From contig NZ_CP080096.1 of NCBI RefSeq assembly GCF_019428685.1, positions 2,666,001 through 2,730,000 on the forward strand: a stretch of DNA of 64,000 bases, in the 5' to 3' direction. A program made the position numbers and the translations under genes. This document shows, in pieces, positions 56,177 to 64,000 of the stretch; positions within the stretch are counted from its first letter, which is position 1, and every line of letters begins with the position of its first letter. Below the pieces are notes generated by a model. That model saw only the letters and a program-made list of their open reading frames with translations. It was not told where the DNA came from and ran no database searches. The DNA is from Paraburkholderia edwinii. Its GTDB lineage: Bacteria; Pseudomonadota; Gammaproteobacteria; Burkholderiales; Burkholderiaceae.

Positions 56177-57226
56177 GTGAGTCTTAACGTGAAAACGCTG
56201 GCTGCTTATAGCGCCTTGTTTGCCGCTGTGTTCGGCATTGCGATGGCGGCCTCGGCGGCGTGGCCGGCCAAACCGGACGCGTTCGACGCTGCGAACCGCT
56301 CACGGCCGCTTGCGCCGCTCGGCTCGGAGACACAATGCGAGCGTTACAGCGGCCTGCCGATCAACTGGCGCGACGATCCGAAGGCGGGCATGGTGCATCT
56401 GCATGGCGGGGCATTCGTGTTCGGCAGCACGCGCGGTTACGAAGACGAGCGACCGGCCGGCGACGGCCGGACGACCGTCGGCGGTTTCTGGATCGATCAG
56501 ACCGACGTGACGAATGCGCAATTCGCGACGTTCGTCCACGCGACCGGCTACGTCACCGACGCCGAGAAACAGCATGGCGCGACGGTGTTCCGCACGCCGA
56601 CGCGCGAACAGATGGACGCTCGCGAGTTCGCCTGGTGGACCTGGGTGAAGGATGCGTCGTGGCGGCAGCCACGCGGGCCCGGCAGCGGTATCGACGGCCA
56701 GATGAACCAGCCGGTGACGCTCGTCACGCAAGCCGACGCGCTCGCGTACGCACATTGGCTCGGCCGCGACCTGCCGACTGAAGCCGAATGGGAATACGCG
56801 GGCAAAGGCGGTGAGGACGGCGCGGACCTCGATGCGGCACCGCGGGATGCACACGGCAAGCCCACCGCGAACTACTGGCAAGGCGCGTTTCCAGTGTTGA
56901 ACACAAACGAGGACGGTCATACAGGACTGTCGCCGGTCGGCTGTTATGCGTCGAACGGATTCAAGCTCTACGACATGATCGGCAATGCGTGGGAGTGGAC
57001 GCGAGACGTGTACACCGGCGCGCATCAGTCGCATACGAACGGCGACACGGCGGCCGTCGCGCCGGCCACGCGCAAGCACGACACGTTGATGGTAATCAAG
57101 GGTGGCTCGTTCCTGTGTTCGCGCGATTACTGCGTGCGATACCGTGCGTCATCCCGCGAGCAGCAGGAAGCGGATTTGCCGGCATCGCACATCGGCTTCA
57201 GGACTATCTTGCGGGACCGGGGATGA
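56177..57226 (+). CDS. Formylglycine-generating enzyme (sulfatase-modifying factor)
   Basis: 349 aa from a GTG at 56177, with a signal peptide (about 1-27). Contains the SUMF1-type core VGGFWIDQTDVTNAQFA and GNAWEWTRDVY, and the active-site cysteines C314 and C319 in GGSFLCSRDYCVRYR, spaced as in authentic formylglycine generators. It would oxidise the sulfatase active-site cysteine, here in the periplasm. It lies 13 bp after the sulfatase gene, its probable client. Its stop overlaps the next start by 4 bp. Confidence 0.9.
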   Translation: MSLNVKTLAAYSALFAAVFGIAMAASAAWPAKPDAFDAANRSRPLAPLGSETQCERYSGLPINWRDDPKAGMVHLHGGAFVFGSTRGYEDERPAGDGRTTVGGFWIDQTDVTNAQFATFVHATGYVTDAEKQHGATVFRTPTREQMDAREFAWWTWVKDASWRQPRGPGSGIDGQMNQPVTLVTQADALAYAHWLGRDLPTEAEWEYAGKGGEDGADLDAAPRDAHGKPTANYWQGAFPVLNTNEDGHTGLSPVGCYASNGFKLYDMIGNAWEWTRDVYTGAHQSHTNGDTAAVAPATRKHDTLMVIKGGSFLCSRDYCVRYRASSREQQEADLPASHIGFRTILRDRG

Positions 57227-58023
57227 TGACACTGCGAAGCTTCGCGGCGGCTTTGCTGGCGTCGGTGGCTGTCTGCGCGATGCCATCCGTCGCTTATGCC
57301 ACCGCACCGGTCGTGAAAGTCGGCGTCACGCGCGGCACGTATGCGGAAATCATGGACGAAGTACGACGCGTGGCCGCGGCTCAAGGCCTGCGCGTCGACG
57401 TCGTCACGTTCGACGACGGCTCGCGGATCGACACCGCGCTGGCCGCGCGCGACATCGACGCGGCGAGCTTCGAGGACGAACCTGCCTTCGATGCCTCGCG
57501 CAAGCGAAACGGCTATGCGCTGACCAGCGTGGCGACGACGGTCACGCTGCCGATGGCGCTCTACTCGCGCAAGCTGACAACCCTCGAGCAGATCCAGCCG
57601 GGCGCGACCGTCGCCATTCCCGCTGACCGCGACGGCATGGCGCGCGCGCTGATTCTGCTGCAAAACTACACGCTGCTCACTTTTGACGACCGCGCCGGCC
57701 TCCACGCTGCACTGCGCGACGTGACAGGCAACCGTCTGCATCTGAAGCTGCGGGCCTTGCCGCGTGAGCGGCTGGTCGCGGCGCTGAACACGGTGACGTT
57801 CGCGGTTATCGACAGTGCAAGCGCGCAGCAGGCCGGGCTCTATCCGGCTCGCGACAGCATCGGCATCGAGGACGCGCGTTCGCCGTACGCCGGCGTGTTG
57901 ACAGTGCGCGACGTCGATCGCGCGCAACCATGGGTCGCACAACTGATCGCCGCATACCACTCGAACGAAGTCGCCCATTTCATCCTGACGCGTTACCAGG
58001 ATTCGGTGCGCCGGCCGTGGTGA
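57223..58023 (+). CDS. NlpA/MetQ-type periplasmic solute-binding protein
   Basis: 266 aa from the ATG at 57223, overlapping the FGE stop (ATGA). Signal peptide (MMTLRSFAAALLASVAVCAM...) without a clear lipobox. VKVGVTRGTYAEIMDEV, YYSRKLTTLEQIQPGATVAIPADRD-like features and AYHSNEVAHFI resemble MetQ/NlpA binding proteins. No permease or ATPase gene follows, so it either works with a transporter elsewhere or has another role in the sulfatase unit. Confidence 0.75.
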   Translation: MMTLRSFAAALLASVAVCAMPSVAYATAPVVKVGVTRGTYAEIMDEVRRVAAAQGLRVDVVTFDDGSRIDTALAARDIDAASFEDEPAFDASRKRNGYALTSVATTVTLPMALYSRKLTTLEQIQPGATVAIPADRDGMARALILLQNYTLLTFDDRAGLHAALRDVTGNRLHLKLRALPRERLVAALNTVTFAVIDSASAQQAGLYPARDSIGIEDARSPYAGVLTVRDVDRAQPWVAQLIAAYHSNEVAHFILTRYQDSVRRPW

Positions 58024-59033
58024 GCGCGTTCTCGCTGGCATGCTCGGCGTGCGGGAAGTGCTGCAACAGCCCGCCGTCGATGGCATTGCCGGAACTGTTT
58101 CGACATCGGGATCGCTTCGTCGGATGTATTGCGATCGGGCGTGTGACGCGTCGGCGTGCGGGAGAGCGCGTGACGTTCGGCGCGCATTACCACGTGCTCG
58201 ATGACGCGGACGTCGCTGCGTTCGACACGCTCGCGGATGCGCTGCTGCATCGCTCGCCACTACTGGCCGACCAATCGTTCAGCATTGCGACACAGGGCTT
58301 CGATTACCCGTCGCTGGCGTGTTGCCCGGCGCTCGCCGACGATGGCTTGTGCGCGATTCACACGAACGGCAAGCCGTCGTTGTGCGAAGCGGTCCCACTT
58401 GATCCGATGGTGCCCGATTCGATGCAGCATGTCGTGCTGGCCGCGCGGAATGCGAGTAGCGCGTACTTCGGTGCGAACTGTATCCGCGAGGGCGAGGCCG
58501 TGCAGCATGGCGAGGGTTGCGAAGGTACCGCCACAGCATCCAATGACGCCCACGTGCGTGTGCACATCGTGACGCTCGTCGCGAACGGACGCGTTCAGGA
58601 CGCGTCGGCGCAAGAAGCGGTTCAACGACGCCGCGCGCAACTCGCGCTGGACCGCGAGTTCTGGGGGCGCACGGTGTTCGAATTGTTGCGTGGCGAACTG
58701 TTCGATTCACCCGTCGCGCTGGCGCGCATTCCGGCGGACGGCTATCTGACGATCTCACTGGTGCCCGCGTTGCTGGCAGTCGCGCGCTATTCGGACGCGT
58801 GTCGCGTCGAGTGTGTCGCGTATATCGACAGCCAGCTTGCGCTGATTGAACGCAACGTCAAGCACGCTTTGCAGCGCCGTCGTCCGGACGACCGGCCGGT
58901 CACGCGCGAACTGCGCGCATTCGCCGATGCGTACGCGCATGCGAAGGATTTGCTCGCGCATCCGCCGCGTATGAGCGACAACACAGCGCCCAGCGCCGCG
59001 CGGCGCGTCGAATCGTGGCTGAGAGCGAGGTAG
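58020..59033 (+). CDS. YkgJ-type cysteine-cluster (Zn/Fe-chelating) protein
   Basis: 337 aa from a GTG at 58020 that overlaps the previous stop (GTGA). N-terminal CSACGKCCNSPP matches the CxxCxxCC motif of the YkgJ / putative zinc- or iron-chelating family; further cysteines at CCPALADDGLCAIH and CEAVPLDPM. Cytoplasmic. Last gene of the sulfatase-FGE-binding-protein unit. Role unknown; a metal-centre or maturation function is possible. Confidence 0.7.
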   Translation: MSAFSLACSACGKCCNSPPSMALPELFRHRDRFVGCIAIGRVTRRRAGERVTFGAHYHVLDDADVAAFDTLADALLHRSPLLADQSFSIATQGFDYPSLACCPALADDGLCAIHTNGKPSLCEAVPLDPMVPDSMQHVVLAARNASSAYFGANCIREGEAVQHGEGCEGTATASNDAHVRVHIVTLVANGRVQDASAQEAVQRRRAQLALDREFWGRTVFELLRGELFDSPVALARIPADGYLTISLVPALLAVARYSDACRVECVAYIDSQLALIERNVKHALQRRRPDDRPVTRELRAFADAYAHAKDLLAHPPRMSDNTAPSAARRVESWLRAR

Positions 59034-59075
59034 AGACAGACGCAAAAGCATGCGTCGCGGACAGGGCCCGAAACG

Positions 59076-59363
59076 TCACACACCTTCGACAAGAACGGCG
59101 CGATAACGCGCACCCTTGAACCGGTGCTGCGCGACTTCCTGATACGCCGGACTGTCGTACCAGGCACGAGCGGCCGCGGTCGACGGAAACTCCACGATCA
59201 CGACGCCCTCGGGCGCTTCGCCCTCAAGAACCTGCTGAGGGCCGTACGCAGCGAGGATCTTGACAGGATGACCCTCGAACGTCGGGCCTACCTTGCTTTG
59301 GTAGATGTCGAGTTCAGCCTGATCCTGCGTGCTTTCCTTCGTGAAGACAATGTAAGTCGTCAT
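59076..59363 (-). CDS. DUF1330 family protein
   Basis: 95 aa from the ATG at 59361-59363. TYIVFTKESTQDQAELDIYQ and EFPSTAAARAWYDSPAYQEVAQHRF fit DUF1330, a dimeric ferredoxin-like fold of unknown function. Solitary. The 288 bp to the next gene on its left start side hold nothing recognised. Confidence 0.88.
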   Translation of the reverse strand: MTTYIVFTKESTQDQAELDIYQSKVGPTFEGHPVKILAAYGPQQVLEGEAPEGVVIVEFPSTAAARAWYDSPAYQEVAQHRFKGARYRAVLVEGV

Positions 59364-59651
59364 GGGCGTAGGCTCCTGCGATGGTGTGAAGAGGAACGAT
59401 GATGCCATGAAACTACGCCGGGCCTCGATCGGCAGCGCCGGCGTAGAGGTCGACCGCTCGCCTGGGCGAGAGAACAACCCGATCCGGGCAAACAGTCGTT
59501 AGCGAGGCAATCGTAGCGAGCTGGCCGGTCTCCGGTCCATAGGGCGCATGTCGGCCCTGAGCGGTCGGTGGAGGGTCAGAGGTGAAAGGCAGGTGCCGGA
59601 GTGCGGATTCAACCCGTCTCTGTCATTCGGGAAACGGCCCCGGGTTTTTCC

Positions 59652-60353
59652 TCAGGTGTTGTTCGAACCTGACCCGCTCCCCGCGACTCGCAAGGACACC
59701 AGTCGTGCCAGCACGATAGCGGGATACAGTTGACCGATCAATGCTTCGAGATTCGCAAGCGACCTCGCCGCGCGCGAGAGAGGCATGATGTCGCCGTACC
59801 CTACGGTCGTCAATGTGACGAAACTAAAGTACACCCAGGTGAAGCGATCGATGGAACCGTCATGCGCCGAAGTGCCAGCAAAAGAATTGGGAACTACCAT
59901 GCTGACGAGCTGATATGCGTCAGCCCAAACGAGCCCGACCAACATGTAAAGGGCGACTGCCCCGCCGATCCGGTTGCGCGTCACCGTGCCGGCACCGAAC
60001 ACCCTGGTCCCCAACAGCGCGCCGAGCAACGTCAGTGAAAGGAGTCCAACTTCATCAAAGATCACCAGCCCGACGCCCTTTTGCGATAACCATCCCATCC
60101 AGCGCACGACAATCGCAGCGAGCATGGCCAGCGCGAACCACGCAAGTCCTTTCGTGCCATCTGCGGCCGCCACCAGGCCGCTCACGAGAATAGCCGACAG
60201 AAGCACGTCTTGTGCGACTCTGTCGATCACGCTGCTCGACGTAACGACGAGCGGTAGAACGAACACCGTGATGACGAGCAGCATCAGAAGAATGACCATA
60301 CCGCCGTTGCGCAGTCGCGCGACGTGCTCTTGCCATCGCTGCATGTATGTCAT
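59652..60353 (-). CDS. Two-TM-pore potassium channel protein
   Basis: 233 aa. Five or so N-terminal hydrophobic helices, then a pore loop with the K+ selectivity filter TTVGYGD and a final helix. Ion-channel family 2 type. It lacks a C-terminal RCK domain, ending in a Ser/Gly tail soon after the last helix. GAAAGGTGG precedes the ATG. Confidence 0.9.
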   Translation of the reverse strand: MTYMQRWQEHVARLRNGGMVILLMLLVITVFVLPLVVTSSSVIDRVAQDVLLSAILVSGLVAAADGTKGLAWFALAMLAAIVVRWMGWLSQKGVGLVIFDEVGLLSLTLLGALLGTRVFGAGTVTRNRIGGAVALYMLVGLVWADAYQLVSMVVPNSFAGTSAHDGSIDRFTWVYFSFVTLTTVGYGDIMPLSRAARSLANLEALIGQLYPAIVLARLVSLRVAGSGSGSNNT

Positions 60354-60855
60354 GACCCACCTTCTTTCACGAGTTCGCCGGTTACGGCTTTAGCGTCAAA
60401 GGGCAGTTTATCGTGTACCGGTAGATCAGCGAAGCTTTCGTATGTCTCATGGTGTGAGTGCCATGCATCCGCCGATGTACTGAGGGCGGCATACGGCCGT
60501 TGGCAAGCTGCACAAACTGAAGCTGCGCGAGCAGTTCTGCGATTACGTGCTGCCGTCGTCGCTCGAAGTTGAGAACTGTCCGCTTGCCCAAGAGCATGCG
60601 ACGGGAGGTGCCGGGTCGAAACCTGCGGTGGAATGATCGGAAGGAGGCTGAAAAAGGGACCGCCATCGCACCGGCATTTGATGCAACCGGCCCTGGACGA
60701 CCCTAAACGGACCTCGACATGGCGCGAAACGTAAGGCCGCTGCGAGAGGCAAAGCGGCCATCGAACTGTCGATATAGTGGATTGAAGACGCGCGAGCCAT
60801 GCGGCCCAATTATCGTTGGACAGCAACGCGACGGTTAGGTCGCACGCGACCCTTG
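60354..60855. other. Gap without recognisable genes
   Basis: About 500 bp between the channel and the LysR gene. Open frames are short and none resembles a known protein. No strong repeat. Confidence 0.4.
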
Positions 60856-61827
60856 CTATCGCTCACGGGTGGTCGGTCGCCGCACTTTTTTTCCTTCGCG
60901 TGAGACGGAGCGCTGCGCGGAATCTTTCGCGCAGCATTCAGGATGGCCAAGAAGCTTGACAAGGTGTGATTCGCATCCGGAAAAGGAGTAGCCACGACGG
61001 TGCGAGATCATGAATGTGAGCGGACGCATATGCCACGCACGCCGCCGGAGTTCGACAAGCGTCCCATTCGCGAGGTCTTCCGCAACCATGTGACGCGGCA
61101 TATGCCCCCAGCACAGGCCTCCCCTGAGCAGGTCGTGTTTCGCCCCGAGGTCATTCACCCACCACTGACGCTCGCCGGCAACCCCCTGCTGTGTCTTTTC
61201 TGCATCGGACTGATTGTCGGTTACCACGAGCTGGATGTGCCGTCCGAATTCCTCTCGCGGAATCGGTCCTGCGATGGCAGCCAGCGGATGCGATGGCGCG
61301 CAGACCGTCACCATTTGCGTATCACATAAGTGCTGCCTTTCGATGCTATCCGTACGAAGCTCCGGCACGTCGGTTATCGTCACCGCCAACGCGCACTTGC
61401 CTTCCAGAACCAAACGCTCGCCGCCCTGCATGGTCGTCATGCGGAGGCTGATTGCAACCGTCGGAAATTCCGCCTGGACGGTGCGCAGGCATTCGATCAG
61501 GTGCGCACGCGGAAAATAAGTATCCACCGCAATGGAGACCTGTGGGACGCCGGATTCAGCAATTGAAACCGCGCGCATCTTCATTTCCTCGGTACGCGAG
61601 ATGACGCCTCGAGCATCGGGCAGAAGGCTGCGGCCCGCAGCCGTAAGCGTCGCTCTGCGCGTATTGCGTTCAAAGAGCGCCACGTCGAAGGCAGTTTCAA
61701 GCGCGGCGATCGCGTGACTGATCGCCGACTGTGCACGCCTCAGCTCCCGCGCAGCCCCGGAAAAGCTCCCTTTGTCGCAGACAGCCACGAAGGCCCGAAG
61801 TTGATTGATAGTGACATTGTCCAGCAT
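60856..61827 (-). CDS. LysR-family transcriptional regulator
   Basis: 323 aa. Winged helix INQLRAFVAVCDKGSFSGAARELRRAQSAISHAI and effector-binding domain; the last about 25 residues are Arg/Lys-rich. Divergent from two SDR genes, its likely targets. Confidence 0.88.
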   Translation of the reverse strand: MLDNVTINQLRAFVAVCDKGSFSGAARELRRAQSAISHAIAALETAFDVALFERNTRRATLTAAGRSLLPDARGVISRTEEMKMRAVSIAESGVPQVSIAVDTYFPRAHLIECLRTVQAEFPTVAISLRMTTMQGGERLVLEGKCALAVTITDVPELRTDSIERQHLCDTQMVTVCAPSHPLAAIAGPIPREEFGRHIQLVVTDNQSDAEKTQQGVAGERQWWVNDLGAKHDLLRGGLCWGHMPRHMVAEDLANGTLVELRRRAWHMRPLTFMISHRRGYSFSGCESHLVKLLGHPECCAKDSAQRSVSREGKKVRRPTTRER

Positions 61828-61934
61828 AGGTATCTAGAGAATAGATGAATAGCATCAATTTATAGTCAATTGTCTTCATGAACCAAGTGTTTGAGAATCG
61901 TGCTCTCCTGCTGCTATTTCAACGGATGCACGAC

Positions 61935-62669
61935 ATGAACAGACTTAAGGGAAAGACCGCTGTGATCACCGGTGGCGCTACCGGCATCGGCCGCGCCGCG
62001 GCGAAGCGCTTCATCGAAGAGGGTGCCTTCGTTTATATCTTCGGCCGCCGTCAGGAAGCGCTCGACGCCGCTGTGGCCAGCCTCGGGCCCCGTGCCCGCG
62101 CCGTGAAGGGCTCGGTGTCCAATCAGGCGGACCTCGACCGACTCTACGCGCTCGTGAAAGCCGAGCGTGGAATGCTCGACATCGTATTCGCCAATGCTGG
62201 AGCGGGGAGACCGCTTCGGCTCGGCGAGATCACCGACGAGCACATCGATGACACTTTCGACACCAACGTGAAGGGCACGATCTTCACGGTCCAGAAGGCA
62301 CTCCCTCTGATGAGCGAGGGCGGTTCGATCATTCTCACGGGATCGAGCGCCGGCACCACGGGCGCTCCGGCCTTCAGCGCCTACAGCGCGAGCAAGGCGG
62401 CAGTGCGCAACCTTGCGCGGACCTGGGCGGAGGACCTGAAGGGCACCGGCATCCGGGTGAACGTTCTCTCGCCCGGGGCGACGGCGACCGAACTCGCGAA
62501 GGAAGCGTTAGGCGAGGAAGGCCAGAAGGTCTTCGCCCTGATGACTCCGCTACAGCGCATGGCTGATCCGTCAGAGATCGGGGCGGCGGCTACCTTTCTC
62601 GCCTCGCCAGACAGCAGCTTTATGACCGCGAGCGAACTCGCCGTTGATGGTGGCCTTGCGCAACTCTAA
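61935..62669 (+). CDS. SDR-family oxidoreductase
   Basis: 244 aa from the ATG at 61935 (61878 is an alternative). TGGATGIG loop, NAGAG, YSASKAA catalytic motif and MTASELAVDGGLAQL end. NAD(P)-dependent, substrate unknown. Followed 13 bp later by a second SDR gene; divergent from LysR. Confidence 0.88.
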   Translation: MNRLKGKTAVITGGATGIGRAAAKRFIEEGAFVYIFGRRQEALDAAVASLGPRARAVKGSVSNQADLDRLYALVKAERGMLDIVFANAGAGRPLRLGEITDEHIDDTFDTNVKGTIFTVQKALPLMSEGGSIILTGSSAGTTGAPAFSAYSASKAAVRNLARTWAEDLKGTGIRVNVLSPGATATELAKEALGEEGQKVFALMTPLQRMADPSEIGAAATFLASPDSSFMTASELAVDGGLAQL

Positions 62670-62682
62670 GGAGAAAGATCAA

Positions 62683-63450
62683 ATGACACAGCCACTAAAG
62701 GGCAAAACCGCTCTCGTTACGGGCGCATCGCGGGGCATTGGCCGCGCCATCGCCGAGCGTCTCGCGAAAGATGGCGCAATCGTCGCGCTGACCTATAACG
62801 CCAGCAAATCAGGCGCGGACGAGGCGGTCGCTTCCATCGAGAAAGCGGGAGGCACCGCATTCGCGATCCATGCGGATCTCGTTGATCGGGCGACTGTCCC
62901 GGCTTTGTTCGAGAGACTCAACGACGAGTTCACCAGACGGAACGGAAGCAAAGCCCTCGACATTCTGATCAACAACGCCGGCAATTCCGGCTGGGTTGGC
63001 TTCAAGGACGCGACGCCGGAGAGTTGGGACACCTTGATGGCGGTCTACGCCCGCGCGCCCTTCTTCATCATTCAGGCCGCTCTCGATCGTCTCGCCGATG
63101 GTGGACGCATCATCAACATTTCTTCCGCAGCCGCCACGAAGCCCGTGACGGCTGCGCCCGTCTACTCGATGGCGAAAGCGGCCATCAACACCCTGACCCA
63201 TACGCTCGCAATCGAGTTGGGGCCGCGTGGCATCACGGCGAATGCCGTAGCACCGGGCTTCACCCGAACGGATGCGAACGCCGAGTTTCGGGAGAATTCC
63301 GAACTCGTCAAGGCGGTCGAGGCCCAAATCGCGCTGGGCCGCTTTGGCGAGCCTTCGGAGATCGCCGCTGTCGTGGCGTTCCTGGCCTCCGATGAAGGCC
63401 ATTGGGTGACCGGCCAGACGATTGAAGCGAGCGGCGGTTACAAGCTCTGA
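62683..63450 (+). CDS. SDR-family oxidoreductase (FabG-like)
   Basis: 255 aa from the ATG at 62683 with AAGGAG upstream. [21 protein letters not shown] and [12 protein letters not shown]. Substrate unknown. Only about a quarter identical in appearance to the upstream SDR, so not a recent duplicate. Confidence 0.88.
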   Translation: MTQPLKGKTALVTGASRGIGRAIAERLAKDGAIVALTYNASKSGADEAVASIEKAGGTAFAIHADLVDRATVPALFERLNDEFTRRNGSKALDILINNAGNSGWVGFKDATPESWDTLMAVYARAPFFIIQAALDRLADGGRIINISSAAATKPVTAAPVYSMAKAAINTLTHTLAIELGPRGITANAVAPGFTRTDANAEFRENSELVKAVEAQIALGRFGEPSEIAAVVAFLASDEGHWVTGQTIEASGGYKL

Positions 63451-63478
63451 CCGCGCCGGGGAAACGAAGGAGAAACGT

Positions 63479-63640
63479 ATGAACTACGCCATCATTGGCT
63501 TCGGCAAGATCGGCCACGCACTTGCCAAGGCGTTCGCCCGCAACGGCATCGAAGTGCGTTGCAACCACGCGCGACCCAGAAAGCTTTGCGACCGATGCGG
63601 CCGCGATTGGACAGGTGGATGGCTTGTGCATGCGCGCGGA
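63479..63640 (+). pseudogene. Frameshifted, truncated NADPH-F420 reductase-like fragment
   Basis: ATG at 63479 (GGAGAAACG upstream) opens MNYAIIGFGKIGHALAKAFARNGIEV, the Rossmann start of the NPR/F420-reductase family. The next expected residues, TTRDPESFATDAAAIGQ, are found in a different frame from about 63568, so a frameshift has occurred, and no later part of the enzyme follows. Third gene of the LysR-SDR cluster, now decayed. Confidence 0.75.
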
Positions 63641-64000
63641 AAGAACTGGGGACACCTGATATTCAACGACTTGATCAAGTTCGATTAATGAATCGGGATT
63701 GAAGGGATGATGGCAGCGGTAAGTAGCCAGTCGTCCCCGAACTCGGTCCTTACGTCGAACAGGCGCGGTGGTCCACCGTGCATCGACGAACATCGGACAG
63801 CAGTCGACCCAAATCGGCCGCTTGCACCTGCTGGTGCAGAACGGCATCTCTCCGAGGTCACGCTGTGATCTGAGTAGGTCGACCGACGCGCGCGGCAGCA
63901 CGACATGCTATTAGGGTCACTCACACGCCGCGCCGCGCCCCCTATTTCCATAGTTGACCGAAATGACATCCGCGTATTGAATGGCCGTTTGCTGAGCAGA
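63641..64000. other. Window end without recognisable genes
   Basis: About 360 bp following the decayed reductase. No convincing gene; open frames on both strands are short. It may contain further gene remnants. Confidence 0.35.

Noticed and set aside
60382..60666. 94-codon minus-strand frame between the channel and LysR genes
   Set aside because: Composition unlike neighbours, no domain, no convincing start.

Overview
The window looks like a chromosomal segment from a Burkholderiaceae bacterium, most likely Paraburkholderia, Caballeronia or Trinickia. The evidence is high GC with strong third-position GC bias, a Burkholderia-type trimeric porin, DUF3563 and DUF3597 small proteins, a ketone-body/PHB-type gene set, and a Flp/Tad pilus locus facing a VpsR-like sigma-54 activator. 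No rRNA, tRNA, CRISPR array, insertion sequence or phage gene was recognised.

Layout: 1-3076 (minus) is the promoter-proximal end of a Flp/Tad pilus operon: flp, prepilin peptidase, an AAA+ ATPase and the start of cpaB, which runs off the window. A 1 kb non-coding region with a striking 33-bp palindrome separates flp from the divergent VpsR-like regulator (4121-5617). Then come a DHA2 drug exporter and a large MscS-type channel.

10763-20952 (minus) is the most unusual region. It holds a complete type I secretion system (TolC-like, PrtD-like ABC exporter, HlyD-like adaptor), a small exported Cys-containing protein, three tandem paralogues of an unrecognised 243-aa family, and an 845-aa protein with an HELGH zincin motif followed by about eight 57-residue repeats. 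The layout recalls serralysin-inhibitor-T1SS loci, but the cargo has no RTX repeats and the paralogues resemble no inhibitor I know. I read it as a candidate secreted metallopeptidase/toxin with a tandem inhibitor or immunity array. It is more AT-rich than its surroundings.

21300-35536 holds a two-component system, a porin, several tiny proteins, a squalene/phytoene synthase, an acetoacetate decarboxylase / 3-hydroxybutyrate dehydrogenase / patatin operon, a SRPBCC protein, and a FAN1-like nuclease overlapping an XPD/DinG-type helicase. 35779-44113 holds a cadA/cadR metal-resistance pair around a textbook MerR-family operator, GlxA- and AraC-type regulators with divergent small enzymes, an MBL hydrolase, a cold-shock protein and a Tyr-rich lipoprotein.

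44405-47967 is a phosphonoacetate degradation unit (LysR regulator, phnA, OPA-family transporter). 48410-50797 is a Tat-exported phospholipase C, followed by a UvrA2-type ABC ATPase. 54205-59033 is a four-gene, translationally coupled unit: a sulfatase lipoprotein with a non-canonical CAITR maturation motif, a formylglycine-generating enzyme, a solute-binding protein and a CxxCxxCC protein. The end of the window holds a potassium channel, a LysR/SDR/SDR cluster and a decayed F420-type reductase fragment.
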